A DNA stretch of 25,391 nucleotides from Gloeophyllum trabeum ATCC 11539 (GCF_000344685.1 NW_006920411.1:1602382-1627772), one strand, 5' to 3'; counted from the stretch's first letter, positions 1 to 9,599 are shown. The notes: a model not told the origin generated them from the sequence alone. A program made the numbers and translations.

Positions 1-74
1 TTTTCGACGCGTTTTGATAGAACATGTCCCTTCTGGAAGCACCGGCAAATGGAGATCAAGGCAGGGATAGCTAA

Positions 75-243
75 GGACGAGGCTGGTGCCCATCAAGTCA
101 AAAGTAACCAAGAAGGCGGACAAGATTAATGCTCTAATCAAAACAGTCAAGAGGTATTCTGAAGGCTATCCTTTCAATTTTATGGCAGCTTCTACAGATA
201 ATACAGACCCAGGGTATGAGGACTCAGGGGAAGAAGAATACTA
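75..243 (+). CDS. Possible 3' end of an unknown gene (partial)
   Basis: An open frame follows an in-frame TAG near position 68 and ends at TAA 241-243. Its product has a basic stretch (KSKVTKKADKINALIKTVKR) and a very acidic end (PGYEDSGEEEY). The composition resembles real protein more than chance translation, and the tail would suit the C-terminus of a gene whose body lies left of the window. No family is recognised. It lies at the border of a transposon-rich tract, so a transposon-derived or degenerate gene is equally possible. Confidence 0.25.
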
Positions 244-745
244 ATTCATGATTACCATATTGCGCTTTTTAGCGGTATAATAATTCTCTTTATTGCATAT
301 ATGACATCAATACTACTGTAGATATTATACCAGCTGTATTAAGTATCAAAGTTTCTCTTTATCGTGCAGGAATAGATCATTCAGTCCTAGGTTGGCAGAG
401 GAGAACGGCCTATGGCGCGAAATGATGCGCGTGTGACAATAACGATCACACGGACATTTGGCTGGCAGGCGTTGCCAACTCTCAATATTGAGCATGCACA
501 AAACTTTGAAAATAACTGGTCAAGGGTCAAACTTTTTTCATGATTGTCCATTGCACAGTCAGTGAAATGAATTAGAATACTACTACTTTTGAGTGTGCAG
601 AAATCTGATTGTGACACAGGATATGATCTTTGTTCAGCACTGTTCATTGAACTTTCATTTGTTTTGCAAGGCAACACTATGAACAAAATTTGACCTTTGT
701 CCGCTTCCTTTCACACTTTCTCAGTGGCTCAATATGGGTATTGTA
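244..745. other. Intergenic stretch without recognisable gene
   Basis: AT-rich sequence follows the possible gene end. A 99-codon frame on the minus strand (387-686) shows no recognisable motif and no convincing composition, so it is not called. No RNA gene or repeat pair is apparent here. Confidence 0.4.
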
Positions 746-890
746 GCCAGTGATAGGGACTGGCACGGCCCTTCCGGGGACTGCCTGTGGTAATAGAGCG
801 CATTTGCAAGGCCCAAAGTATGGCTTTTGATCCAAAATTTGGAGCTGCTGATCCAGAGGATTTAGCCGAGGGTTGCCTACCTAAACTGGT

Positions 891-1415
891 TAGTGTTGCT
901 GATTAAGTGAAGCCAAGCTGAAGGGACACGTCACTTCACTTCAAGAAGCACCCACTTCAGTGGCTTCAGCATGGCATGAAGTCACACTGAAGGCTTCAAG
1001 ATGACTTCAGTCCCACCACTCCACTGACGAAAGGAGTAAACCTACACGAAGTGGGTAAGCCCGCTCGCGTGGTTGACTTCGGCGATGCCCATGTCGGCCT
1101 TGAGACCGGCAGTTGCCGGACTGGAGAGGACAGCAGTCGTCGACGCGGTGTACCACCCTACTGCAGCCAAAAAGTGCATCTTTGGTGTAAGACAGAGTCC
1201 GTAAGGTTCATAATTGGTGATAGAAAAGAAACGAGAGACCAAAGCTCAATGTCTGCTGAGTGATTCACCCATTATCTCTCTCAGTTGGCCAGATGAGGGC
1301 TGCTGTCTCACGCTTCATTGAAGTCTTCAGTGTGACTTCAGCTTCACTTCAGACGGACTGAAGTTTGACAGGCCCCACTTCACGTCACTTCAGCTTCACT
1401 TAATGAGCAACACTA
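891..1415. mobile_element. MITE, probably hAT-like (525 bp)
   Basis: The ends are near-perfect inverted repeats: TAGTGTTGCTGATTAAGTG at 891 onward and its inverse ending AGCAACACTA at 1406-1415, with one mismatch in about 22 bp. Subterminal regions are packed with short ACTTCA/TGAAGT motifs in both orientations, as expected for transposase binding sites of hAT elements. The flanking octamers AAACTGGT (883-890) and AAATCAGT (1416-1423) agree at 5 of 8 positions and may be a decayed target duplication. There is no coding capacity, so the element is non-autonomous. Confidence 0.6.
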
Positions 1416-1433
1416 AAATCAGTAGCCCTTGCT

Positions 1434-2196
1434 AGGACCCCTGATAATAGGTATCAAGGCTTTGTGGAAATGCGGACAAATCAAGCCAAATTAGACCTCC
1501 CCAGGCCTTATTTTTCGCGGACAGAAAGGCCCAAAAACAGGTGCACGTCTGATTTTTTTGCAGACATAGGCACTATGCGCTATGGATGCCTTATGCTTGT
1601 GCGGACATATATAGTCTCGTGGTCCAGGGGTTACCACTTGACCCATGTATGATTGGTTGATTCCTGGATACTAGCTTCGATCCTCAATGTAGGCATGTGT
1701 TTTCAACTTTTTCTCTATATGATGGATGTGGCCATTGTGGGTCCCTATCCCATCTCGTAGTAGACTATGTCTATCCAGCATTTATTAAGTTCTTGTAGTT
1801 CACATAATAAAAACATAACTGTGTCTATTTAACAAGTTCCATCTCGAATCGGAGATGGCGGAGTTGGCTCCAGCAGTGGAAGAACTGGCAAAACTCCGCC
1901 GCAAACGCAAGGCGGCGAGCGGTGTCGACATGATTTCTGACGGTGAATAGAATGGTGCTATAGATATACATTACTAGAAGAGCAAATTTGATACATTTTA
2001 ATGCCTTTTCCTACAGCGCGGACAAAGGTCCTGTAAGCAGAGCCCTGATCAGAATTGCGGACATTTTCAGCCAAAATCCGCTCAGGCCACATTTTTCGCA
2101 GACAAAACGGCCCCAAATCCGGAAATTTGGCGCGGACAAAAAGGTCAGATTCTCAGGATTTAAAATAAAGCCTTGATACCTATTATCAGGGGTCCT
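1434..2196. mobile_element. Intact non-autonomous DNA transposon with 30-bp TIRs and 8-bp TSD
   Basis: Positions 1434-1463 and 2167-2196 are perfect 30-bp inverted repeats beginning AGGACCCCTGATAATAGG. The octamer CCCTTGCT flanks both sides directly (1426-1433 and 2197-2204), a perfect target-site duplication of the length made by hAT transposases. Inside the ends lie imperfect direct repeats (about 1469-1540 and 2055-2125) sharing GCGGACA, AGCCAAA, ATTTTTCGC and GGCCC blocks. A 31-codon frame (1855-1950) and a tRNA-like segment lie within; no transposase is encoded. Perfect ends and duplication suggest recent insertion. Confidence 0.8.
1612..1690 (+). other. tRNA-like segment with pol III A and B box matches
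   Basis: TGGTCCAGGGG at 1620-1630 fits the A-box consensus TRGYNNARNNG. CTTCGATCC at 1675-1683 fits the B box GWTCRANNC except for its first base. The 44-bp spacing is as in tRNA genes, and the lead CTCGTGGTCCAGGGGTTA resembles the D-arm region of acidic-residue tRNAs. A complete cloverleaf with paired acceptor arms is not seen, so this is more likely a tRNA-derived (SINE-type) fragment inside the transposon than a working tRNA. Confidence 0.35.
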
Positions 2197-2204
2197 CCCT
2201 TGCT

Positions 2205-2330
2205 CCACCCATGCCGCGAAGTCATCTATAAAGCTCATATTTCTCGCTAACTCGACTTCATTCTTGTTCAACAAGCATCTACAGATACCTAGGATACGCC
2301 TTGTACAACTTGTGCGGCAGTTAGACACGA
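2205..2330 (-). pseudogene. LINE-type reverse transcriptase fragment
   Basis: The minus strand encodes VELARNMSFIDDFAAWVEQG. The FIDDFAAWV core resembles the catalytic (Y/F)xDD box of reverse transcriptases of fungal Tad1-like LINEs. The frame is lost just past this motif, where the 763-bp transposon has inserted. Only a few dozen codons remain, so this is a relic and the assignment rests on one motif. Confidence 0.3.
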
Positions 2331-2666
2331 TTTAGAGGAAACCGAAAATCAGCCGTACTTCGCTGAGAGAGCGTGCCGCGCTGATCTGTGAGTCCTTCAG
2401 AAAAGTGGAGCACCCGGCAAACTTTTGGGCCTTGCAAATACGCTCTAATTCCACGGAAAGGATTTCCGCTTTCCGCGGAGTTAAAAACTCCCACGGAGTA
2501 CTCGAGAGGTGACAGGAACGGACTCCTCCCAGCCAATGAGAGGCCGGTATATAGTAACAGCCACTTCCGCGGATGACGTGGGAATTAATCTCCGCGGAAG
2601 TCTTTTTCTGCGGAAAAGGTCCTGCTCAGGCGGGTTCCGGGATGCCCGCGACTGTGCCAGTCCCTA

Positions 2667-3886
2667 TGATATAGGCTCGATACCAGCCACTTCGCAATTC
2701 AAGCTCCGCTCGTACTACTCGCTACACTGCGAAGCGGCTGGGAACCACGGTCGCCCTTTTGGCGGGATGCGCGCGATACGCGTCAACTATGAGTGGGACT
2801 TCGTGATTTGAGAGCCTCATAACTCAGAAAAATCATGCCTTTGGAGATTTACACCATTGTAGGTTTTGAAGGCCATAGATTCATTTGACATAGGTCAAAT
2901 TTCGATGATTTTGGACTGACTCAAGGAGAAAATCCTCTTTTCTCACCTATTCCAATCAACTCCATTCGCTTTCAAAAACATCATTGAACAATGTGTGCCA
3001 GAGACGATTTTGTACGTCTGAGGGGGCAAATTTTTTCAAGTCGGAGTCACGCTTGCAGAAAGTCGACCCCACTGGGAGGTCACACCGCCGAACGCGTTCG
3101 CGAACTGCAAATGCGAACGTGAGAACCACACCACGGTGCACGTGGGCGCGTGTCGATTCTGTGGCTCTGTCCACCGGCCACAGACGCGTACCCCTCCTGC
3201 TTATGATAAAATCTGCATAGCCTGAGGGTTTTAACTTGTAAGTTTATTGTATCAGTCTGTGAGATTGAAATTGCTGGGTTATTGTAAAAAAATGTGGTGA
3301 GTAATCGAAGCTGTCTGTCCAATTGGGGTCACACGAACCCATTGAAGCCCCTTCCGTGCCCTCCCCCTAACAGTTTCCATGGTCAATACTACTGGCATTA
3401 CATTGGAAATGTGATGGACAACTTGAAATTCATGGAAATTACTCTATTCACATCATCAATATCCCTGGTATGGTACAATAATATGTGCATAACAAACTGT
3501 ATTTTATGGATTGAAAGCATAGCCGCCATTGCCTTTCTCGCTCAATAACAGTTGCGGTGTGGCGATTCCCTAGGCTCAGGTGGCGTGGTATCCCCTCACG
3601 TGCCCAGACATTCGCCGAACACGTTCGCGAACGCGTTCGGCGGGCGAACGCCTGGACGTTCTCCACGCTTGGCGGGGAAAGTTGTGACCCCGCTATGTGA
3701 CTGTCCGTTGTCACCAGTCCGTTCGCAAGCTCACGCCTTCCATCACTCCGAAACCAAAAACGGAAGGCGTGTGCATTGCGTACAGGACTGGTCGCGAGTC
3801 TACCGTACCTATGATAGTCCGGGCGTGCCCACAAGCGACTTCTGTGACCAGTGTCACGACCGTCCGATCATTGAAGCGCTTTCGCC
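2667..3886. repeat. Gene-free tract with GC-rich inverted repeat and palindromes
   Basis: A perfect 21-bp inverted repeat lies at 3085-3105 and 3623-3643, containing CCGCCGAACGCGTTC and itself built of overlapping palindromes (GAACGCGTTC, GTTCGCGAAC). Downstream, 3713-3741 and 3762-3792 form an imperfect hairpin with a perfect inner stem CACGCCTTCC/GGAAGGCGTG. The open frames here (for instance 3448-3834 minus and 3552-3920 plus) are only consequences of these CpG-rich repeats. No protein family is recognised. Confidence 0.5.
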
Positions 3887-5053
3887 ATGTCTGTGGCTGA
3901 TTCAGAACAACAAGAACTGATACTTGCTCTTGAGGCACACGGCAAGGCCTTCCTAAGCTCGTTCAACTTGACAGAGTCGAAGTTCAAAAAGAGAAAACGA
4001 GATGACGATCCTGTATCCTGTCGGGAAAATTTGGCAAGAAAGCAGGAGACAGAAGCAGATACAAGTACAGACGAGGAATGGTTGGGACTCGGACATGAAT
4101 CCAGTTCTGAGAGTGGATCGCACTCAGAGCCTGAGGATGGTAGAAGATCCATTTGCATAAACCTCCGTACGGCCGCTGACCATTTTCTCTAGATTTTCAA
4201 GCCAACGGCGGAGGGTTCACAGCACATTCCTCCAGCTCTCGGGGGCCGGCTGTCGTAGTTTTTGATGACGCTCGAACCACATCATCCTCGTCAAAATCAG
4301 GGTCAAAAGGAGACTTGAAAGCGTTCATGGTATGGGCGAGTCCTGTCTTCCTCACTAGTACAACACTGATCCGTGCGTCGTATCAGTCTTCCAAGGTATC
4401 CAAACTCACGCAGGACGTAACCGACCATCGCAAAAAATTGAGTACGACAGCAGAAGAAAATGAGGAACGGTTCGTTACAATTGCAGCAGCATTCGCTGTC
4501 TTCTCACTAATCCATAACCGCTAGCACGAATGCCGAAAATGATGCTGAACTTCGGCGACTCATTCATACCAAGCTGTTATCAGGTTCACTAAATCCTGAG
4601 CTAGACATGAAGCCTGCCCAGCGCCGGAAAGCGCTGGAAGGTCGTCTGCTAGAACTAGCCGGCGAAGTGAAATTAGGGAAGGGAGAGAAATCTGTCAAGA
4701 CTGCTGAACGGAATAAGGCGGCTCAAAAAGTCAGGCTAGGTATGCTTTCAAAGCAGAAGGAGAGGGATGGTAAACAGCTAGAAGAGGTGAGTTTGTCCAA
4801 CACCCTCTGTTTCTAGCTCATCGACTCCGTGTAGGCCAAGAATCTGGGCAACTACCACCCGACCATCAAAAAACTCTTTGAGCCTGCATCACAGCGGAAT
4901 ACGAGGAAACGGGAGAAGGGGCTTACAATGGGGGTAGGGAAGTTCAAGCGCGGGGTGCTCAAGTTGAGCAAGGAAGATATTAGTTCTATCCAGGGTCAGG
5001 CCTCCGCACGACCCATGAGGGGAAAGGGACGGCCAAGCGGAAGGCGGAAATAA
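3887..5053 (+). CDS. Faf1-like / C1orf131-family (DUF4602) nucleolar protein
   Basis: Five exons (3887-4139, 4193-4329, 4387-4469, 4525-4786, 4835-5053) join in frame to a 317-aa basic protein, close to yeast Faf1 (about 346 aa). The N-terminus is acidic and Ser-rich. The middle carries KAFMSSKVSKLTQD. The C-terminal half has GKGEKSVKTAERNKAAQKVR, then NLGNYHPTIKKLFEP, and ends with MGVGKFKRGVLKLSKEDI and a basic tail, the arrangement I recall for the DUF4602/Faf1 family. Faf1 acts in the nucleolus in 18S pre-rRNA maturation and 40S assembly. It ends 91 bp from the convergent gene at 5145. The introns and product look sound; family assignment is from memory of conserved blocks. Confidence 0.65.
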
Positions 5054-5144
5054 TAGTTGCATAATTTTATAGTGCTTAATAGTTAGTTAACTTATGTACG
5101 ATTGAGTCGAAACCCATGTCGGAGAGAAGACAGTCCGATCAGCT

Positions 5145-7128
5145 CTACCACGGGCCTTGCGCATGTTCTTCATGGAAAGGTTGCATATGCACTCCATGGC
5201 CAGCTTGCATTTGTACTTCATGATCATGCAGCATATGATCTGTCGGGTGGTATGGACCGCCAGCGGACCCCGAGGATGGTACTTTGCTAGTTTGATGGGC
5301 AAAATTAATCACTACATCGTCGAAGCTGTGAGGTATGAAACTCACATCGGGATTTGATTACCGAAGTCATCGATGAGAATAACATTGGGCGGCGGGCGCG
5401 GTGCTCTACCATCGCGAGATCGACTTGACATCGAGCCGTGCCTGCTCACAGTCTCGACGCGTCTATGGGGGGGGGGGGCATGGTCCTTAGTAAGAGCACA
5501 GAGGAAGGTGCGTCGGAGCTTACGGTGAAAGAGGTCGACCCCATTGGTCTACTAGTTTAATGGGAAGGTCATAGATCTCAGGATTGGGATTGTCATATCG
5601 TGGACGGTCCGGATGTTGAGCTCTAGGACTGGACTCTGAAGTACGACTTGAGTGATCACTGCCATCCGGTCGGTCCTCACGTCTAGGGCGGAACAATCAC
5701 GACCCGCAAAACACCATGACGAAATAAAGAAGCATACCTATGGTTTCCATGGTCTCGAGATCTGCCATAGGGGTCGTCTACATCCCCGCTCCTACAGCAT
5801 GAGATGCTTAGCGACGGGGAATACGCGGGCGACGCGCGAGCTTACCGATATAACTCGTGACCATATTCGTCCTGCACAATGATAGGGTGTCTCCTGCGGC
5901 TTCTCGTCTTCCCGCTGAAATCGCCGACGCTATGGGATCATTGTTAACACTCTCGCAGTGCAGTTCAAGAGTAACAGAACTCCTACCGAGCTATTTCGTT
6001 GCCGCGTTGATCCTTGAATATCACAGGTTTGTTACCCGGGATAATGTAGTAAGTCTCTCCCCGACGACGGCTACCGCTATGGGATATAGTATGAACTGCC
6101 GGCTGGGTATATTCACGACGGGGCAGGGTCTGCTCTCGGTTGTCGCGCCGCTGCGAAGGAGACTTCAACAAGTCAGAAGCCATCTATGACATATTTGACT
6201 TACATCGTATCGGTCTCTGTGGCGTTCCTGAGGCGCAAAGTTCACTTTTGCTGTCGTTTCTTGGTATTTGGCTTGCCGGTGCGACGAAGACGCAGCGCCG
6301 TAGTCACGGTAGTCTGCCCTGGAACTGGTCAGCGGAGGCTAAGCAAGGCGAGACATGAGCGACGTCCAGAGCGAGGGCAGTAATGAGAAGGCTTGCCTGA
6401 GCAGCAGTCTGAGGCGCATAAGAAGGTACGTGCACTTGCCCCGGCGGTGGGATGTAAGACGTGGTATGAGACCTGTAGTCGAGCATAGTGGGCTCGCTCG
6501 GATAGCGCTGCGAACCATGTCTCGAGGGCGTATGCATCGCGGGAGGTTGATGATAAGGAGAGTGGTCCATAATCTTGCATCATAGTGTCGTCCGTGTAGT
6601 GTGAGGATCGGGAGCGATGATAATAGTCTCCATGCGGGTGGTGGCCTATGTCGACATAGTCGTCGGACACTGTACGCGCGGTTTCCTCGTCTTCTTCCGG
6701 GATTGTATCATACATAGTAGAGCGCGGATCATCCATCCGTTGCACTCTCGGGATACGACTCTCACTAGTGTCTGACAGTTCCACCGGGATAGCATGATGT
6801 CGAGCATTCGAGTACTCGCCCAGGTCCTCGTAGTCCTCGTCGTCATCAATCGCAGTACGGCCGGAGTAGGCCGAGTGACCCTGGACGGCAGCGTAGATAT
6901 AGACGTCAGGGACGAGCAAAAGAATACGCTTGAGAACTGGAATACTTGGCGACTCACTTATTCTTGCGGTACAGTAGCATCGGTGTACATGGTGTCCGGC
7001 CGATAATGGCTGTTCCTTCCGACGCTGCCATACTCGTAAGGCCGTGGCTCCATACCATGAGTAGGCGCAGCTGAGCCGCCGCGAGACGTCGACCGCTTGA
7101 AAGCCTGAAAGATCTTTGGAGGAGGCAT
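5145..7128 (-). CDS. Unrecognised protein with four exon-coupled repeats; N-terminal half appears broken
   Basis: Start ATG at 7128 (MPPPKIFQAFKRSTSRGG); stop at 5145-5147. The C-terminal half splices cleanly through exons about 6204-6318, 5987-6150, 5846-5929, 5738-5791, 5524-5682, 5346-5462 and 5145-5286. It contains YYIIPGNK followed by four 14-residue units: PVIFKDQRGNEIAR, PIIVQDEYGHELYR, PIKLVDQWGRPLSP, NVILIDDFGNQIPI. Arg/Ser/His/Pro-rich linkers separate them, and the tail is His/Met-rich. There is no signal peptide or membrane segment. The N-terminal half (YEDLGEY... to MMQD) is low-complexity, Tyr/Asp-rich. Two faults appear: TAA directly before the GTGAGT donor near 6945 (avoidable only with a weak GTACCG donor), and a one-base frame change near 6575-6590. 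The function is unknown; it may be a recent pseudogene or carry sequence errors. Confidence 0.55.
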
Positions 7129-7501
7129 AGCGGTGAGTATCAAGAAAGGCGTCCAGACAATGCTAGCACCAAAAAGGTCCACTGCCTCATATAGTCCACC
7201 CCCTTGTACATGAGGCTTGCATGCTGCTAACGGCACTGCGCCTCTCAGACCGAGCGATCGGATACAGTGCACGCGCTCTTTATTCACGGGGAACTCCATG
7301 CACTGGGCGGCTATTTGATCTTTGATTGGTATCGCTTCGCGAACGCCAATCCGAAAATGCAATCTTGATTGAATCTAACCCTAACCTAAACTCGAGTTTG
7401 AGTATCGAGATTACACCCCGCCTCAGATCCCCTCGAATGGGGACCGTACCTCTAAATCCAGCAGCGGTGTGGCAAGCCACCAGCCGGGTACCTAAGCTAA
7501 G
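7129..7501. promoter_or_regulatory. Upstream region of the repeat-protein gene
   Basis: About 370 bp lie between the PLP-enzyme stop (7502) and the ATG of the next minus-strand gene (7128). The tract CTAACCCTAACC at 7375-7386 contains the telobox core AACCCTAA, which in other eukaryotes can be a transcription-factor site or an interstitial telomere remnant. No other gene is seen here. Confidence 0.3.
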
Positions 7502-9311
7502 CTACAACTTGGCACTACCCTTGTGAAGGGTAAGTTGATGCTTTGAATAGACAGAAGAATGCAATCACCTTCACAAGATCTTGGAATGCCTTCCTCAGAT
7601 CATCTTTCAAATCCTGAGCAGAGGGTTCGTCGTAGTCCCAAAGGTGAGACATGTTGATACGTACCTCAAGTTCTTCGACGCCGACACTGATCCTGATCAG
7701 TCTGGGGTCAGCTCCGGGATCCGATTGGACGCGTTGCTCCATAAGTGATTCCACTCCGCCCAAACTCGTCGCAGGCTGTAACAAGAGCTGGTCAGGACGG
7801 GTGTGCTATGGTTGAACAGATCCGCTTACGATGAAATACTTGACGAGATGGGGGAGCTGGGTAGCGTGGTCGGCTTTAGCCAGCTACAATGTTCACGCAA
7901 GTATATCATAGTTCAAAATAGGTATACTTGGAAGTTACCAACCAATATAGCGAAAGTTGCGTTCCAACCGCCTTCCAGCTGCTTGCTAGGCTCGAAACCG
8001 CGTTCATCCTTCCCTTGCAAGGACGAATGCCAGACTTTCTCGATAAGCCCGCCGGGTACGCCGTCGAATGACTGGCCGGAACGAGTTTGCGAAGCTTGAC
8101 TGAGCCACTGGGCGAGTCCAGTTGCGGTGACAGACTGTTTGGGCACCCGCACGTGCAATGTACGAAGTGAACGCAATAAGAGCCATGACTCGAGGGAACC
8201 CATCATATTGCCTAAGAAAGTTCGGTCGTTCCATAGCTAAGTTGGGATGGTGAGTTATGTCAACTGATTTCAAGTACAACAGAATTGACCTTCCCCCATT
8301 CATCGGCCGTCTTGACCACTAGGACGCCACATAGAAGGTCAGAGTGTCCACCGAAGTATTTGGTGCCTGAAGCAATAATGTCAATATCTGCTCGAGCGAG
8401 AAGACGGGTATTTACCGCTATGCATAACACAATCCGCTCCCCATTTAAAGGGATATTGCAACGGTGGAGGGGCGAAGGTTGAATCTACTACAAGTTTCCC
8501 TCCCACAGCATGAACCTTGAGTGCTTTGTTAGAGACACCTTGAAGTATGGAGTAAGACAATACCTTGTCCGCATAGAATTGGATGTCTCTGGACAGTAGA
8601 ATCAGTACGGGATGACGTGACACTTTGGCCACGGGGTTCCATACCTGGCTTCTCCGGTCGGATTCAGAGGTGTTTCTAACCAACACAAGTCGCCAGTCTG
8701 GAAGTCATCATCTATGCCTATTATCTCCACGTTGCCGCCACGCGTCTTCCTGTAGACTTCGATAGTAGCATGACACCCGTGGTATCCCTGAGTGATAGCG
8801 ATTCTCTTCGGTTGGTAGTACACCAAAGCCTGCAAGGACCGGTGCGTCAAGTACAACCTCCGAAAGTAGTTATAAAAATAGCATACTGCGTAACAGGCGG
8901 CTAGTCCTGAGGCATATGTGATAGCGAAGCCTCCCTGAATCAAGAGCTGGTCAACGCCGGAAGGCCGATATCATCTAGACGGTCGCGCAAGGCTCACGTT
9001 GATATGGCTCAAAACTTTTTCCGCGCGAGAGCTTACGCCCTGTGTATAGCGGGAGTATATGTGCCTAGGCGGATTCAATAGATCAAACACATCAATTTCA
9101 GACGCCTTCTTGACTCCAGCGTCGGGTCTCGGAGCTTTGAATGCTGGATTGAACGTCAGCCTTGATTATGTCCTAAGTATAAGACAGAACACTCGCTGGT
9201 CGTAACTGAAATAGCGGGTGCTACATCGGAACCAGAGCGGTGTATATCATCGTCAGCGTGGATAAGGTCAGTCCCGCTGAGAAGAGACCGCCTCTCGTCT
9301 TTGGGTGCCAT
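7502..9311 (-). CDS. Cys/Met-metabolism PLP-dependent enzyme (trans-sulfuration family)
   Basis: Twelve exons join in frame to 409 aa: 9197-9311, 8998-9143, 8887-8946, 8645-8829, 8564-8588, 8416-8515, 8290-8366, 7943-8236, 7830-7883, 7665-7775, 7569-7613, 7502-7519. The length fits cystathionine gamma-synthase/lyase relatives. Landmarks: N-terminal HADDD, RYTQGVSSRAEKVL (phosphate-site region), ITYASGLAA, GYHGCHATIEVY, LETPLNPTGEARD, KLVVDSTFAPPPLQYPF, HSGTKYFGGHSD with the Schiff-base lysine, and PATSLGGVESLMEQR near the end. Such enzymes cleave or form C-S bonds in cysteine/methionine/homocysteine exchange; the HSGTKY subtype resembles fungal YHR112C-like proteins, whose exact substrate is uncertain. 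The last exon codes only GSAKL. Intron 1 needs a GC donor. It is divergent from the expansin-like gene, 288 bp apart. Confidence 0.88.
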
Positions 9312-9492
9312 GTTGGGTTTTCGCTATAGCCTTCGCATGCAATGCACGGGGTAGAGTCTGAGATTCGCCCAATCCGAGTCACTCATCCTCCTCGTGTATG
9401 GCGAATGCCCATGCCGATAGGCTCGGGATGCCGTCGGAGAAATGGGTCGCGCGGCACACGTGACTGACGCGTATCGCCAAAGTTGAAATTGC

Positions 9493-9599
9493 AGTCGTCC
9501 TTCCTCCTCTTCAGTCTCCTTCTCTCTTTCGTTCACTTTGCCTTGTTTCTTTTCTGCTTCTCTCATTTGCCTCTCTTTGGCCCAGTACTCAAGACAATA
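9493..9599 (+). promoter_or_regulatory. CT-rich core promoter of the expansin-like gene
   Basis: About 100 bp of strongly pyrimidine-rich sequence (repeated CTTC, CTCTTTC, CTTTTC blocks) lies directly before the ATG at 9600. Such tracts commonly mark transcription start regions in filamentous fungi. The same 288-bp gap must also hold the promoter of the divergent PLP-enzyme gene. Confidence 0.45.

Larger units (their letters stand above)
754..2666. mobile_element. Degenerate inverted-repeat element hosting nested insertions
   Basis: The 13-mer TAGGGACTGGCAC at 754-766 recurs inverted at 2654-2666. Further in, a segment around 795-825 (AGAGCGCATTTGCAAGGCCC) recurs inverted around 2425-2450 with one difference. 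Two blocks in the same order and inverted orientation suggest the ends of one old DNA transposon, later invaded by the two smaller elements at 891-1415 and 1434-2196. No target-site duplication is clear. The right part (2440-2640) is rich in CCGCGGA motifs. No transposase frame is visible. Confidence 0.4.

Noticed and set aside
8..13. ACGCGT near the left edge, and others near 3093 and 3632
   Set aside because: These are isolated or part of palindromic repeats, not clustered upstream of a gene, so not called as MCB sites.
5102..5357. Short plus-strand frames with Met/His-rich products
   Set aside because: They mirror the His/Met-rich last exon of the minus-strand repeat-protein gene.
7375..7386. 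CTAACCCTAACC as an internal telomere
   Set aside because: Only about two repeat units; chance or a telobox-like site is more likely than a former chromosome end.
9483..9599. N-terminal extension of the expansin-like protein
   Set aside because: The extended frame begins at TTG and translates the CT-rich promoter tract; the ATG at 9600 opens a normal signal peptide.
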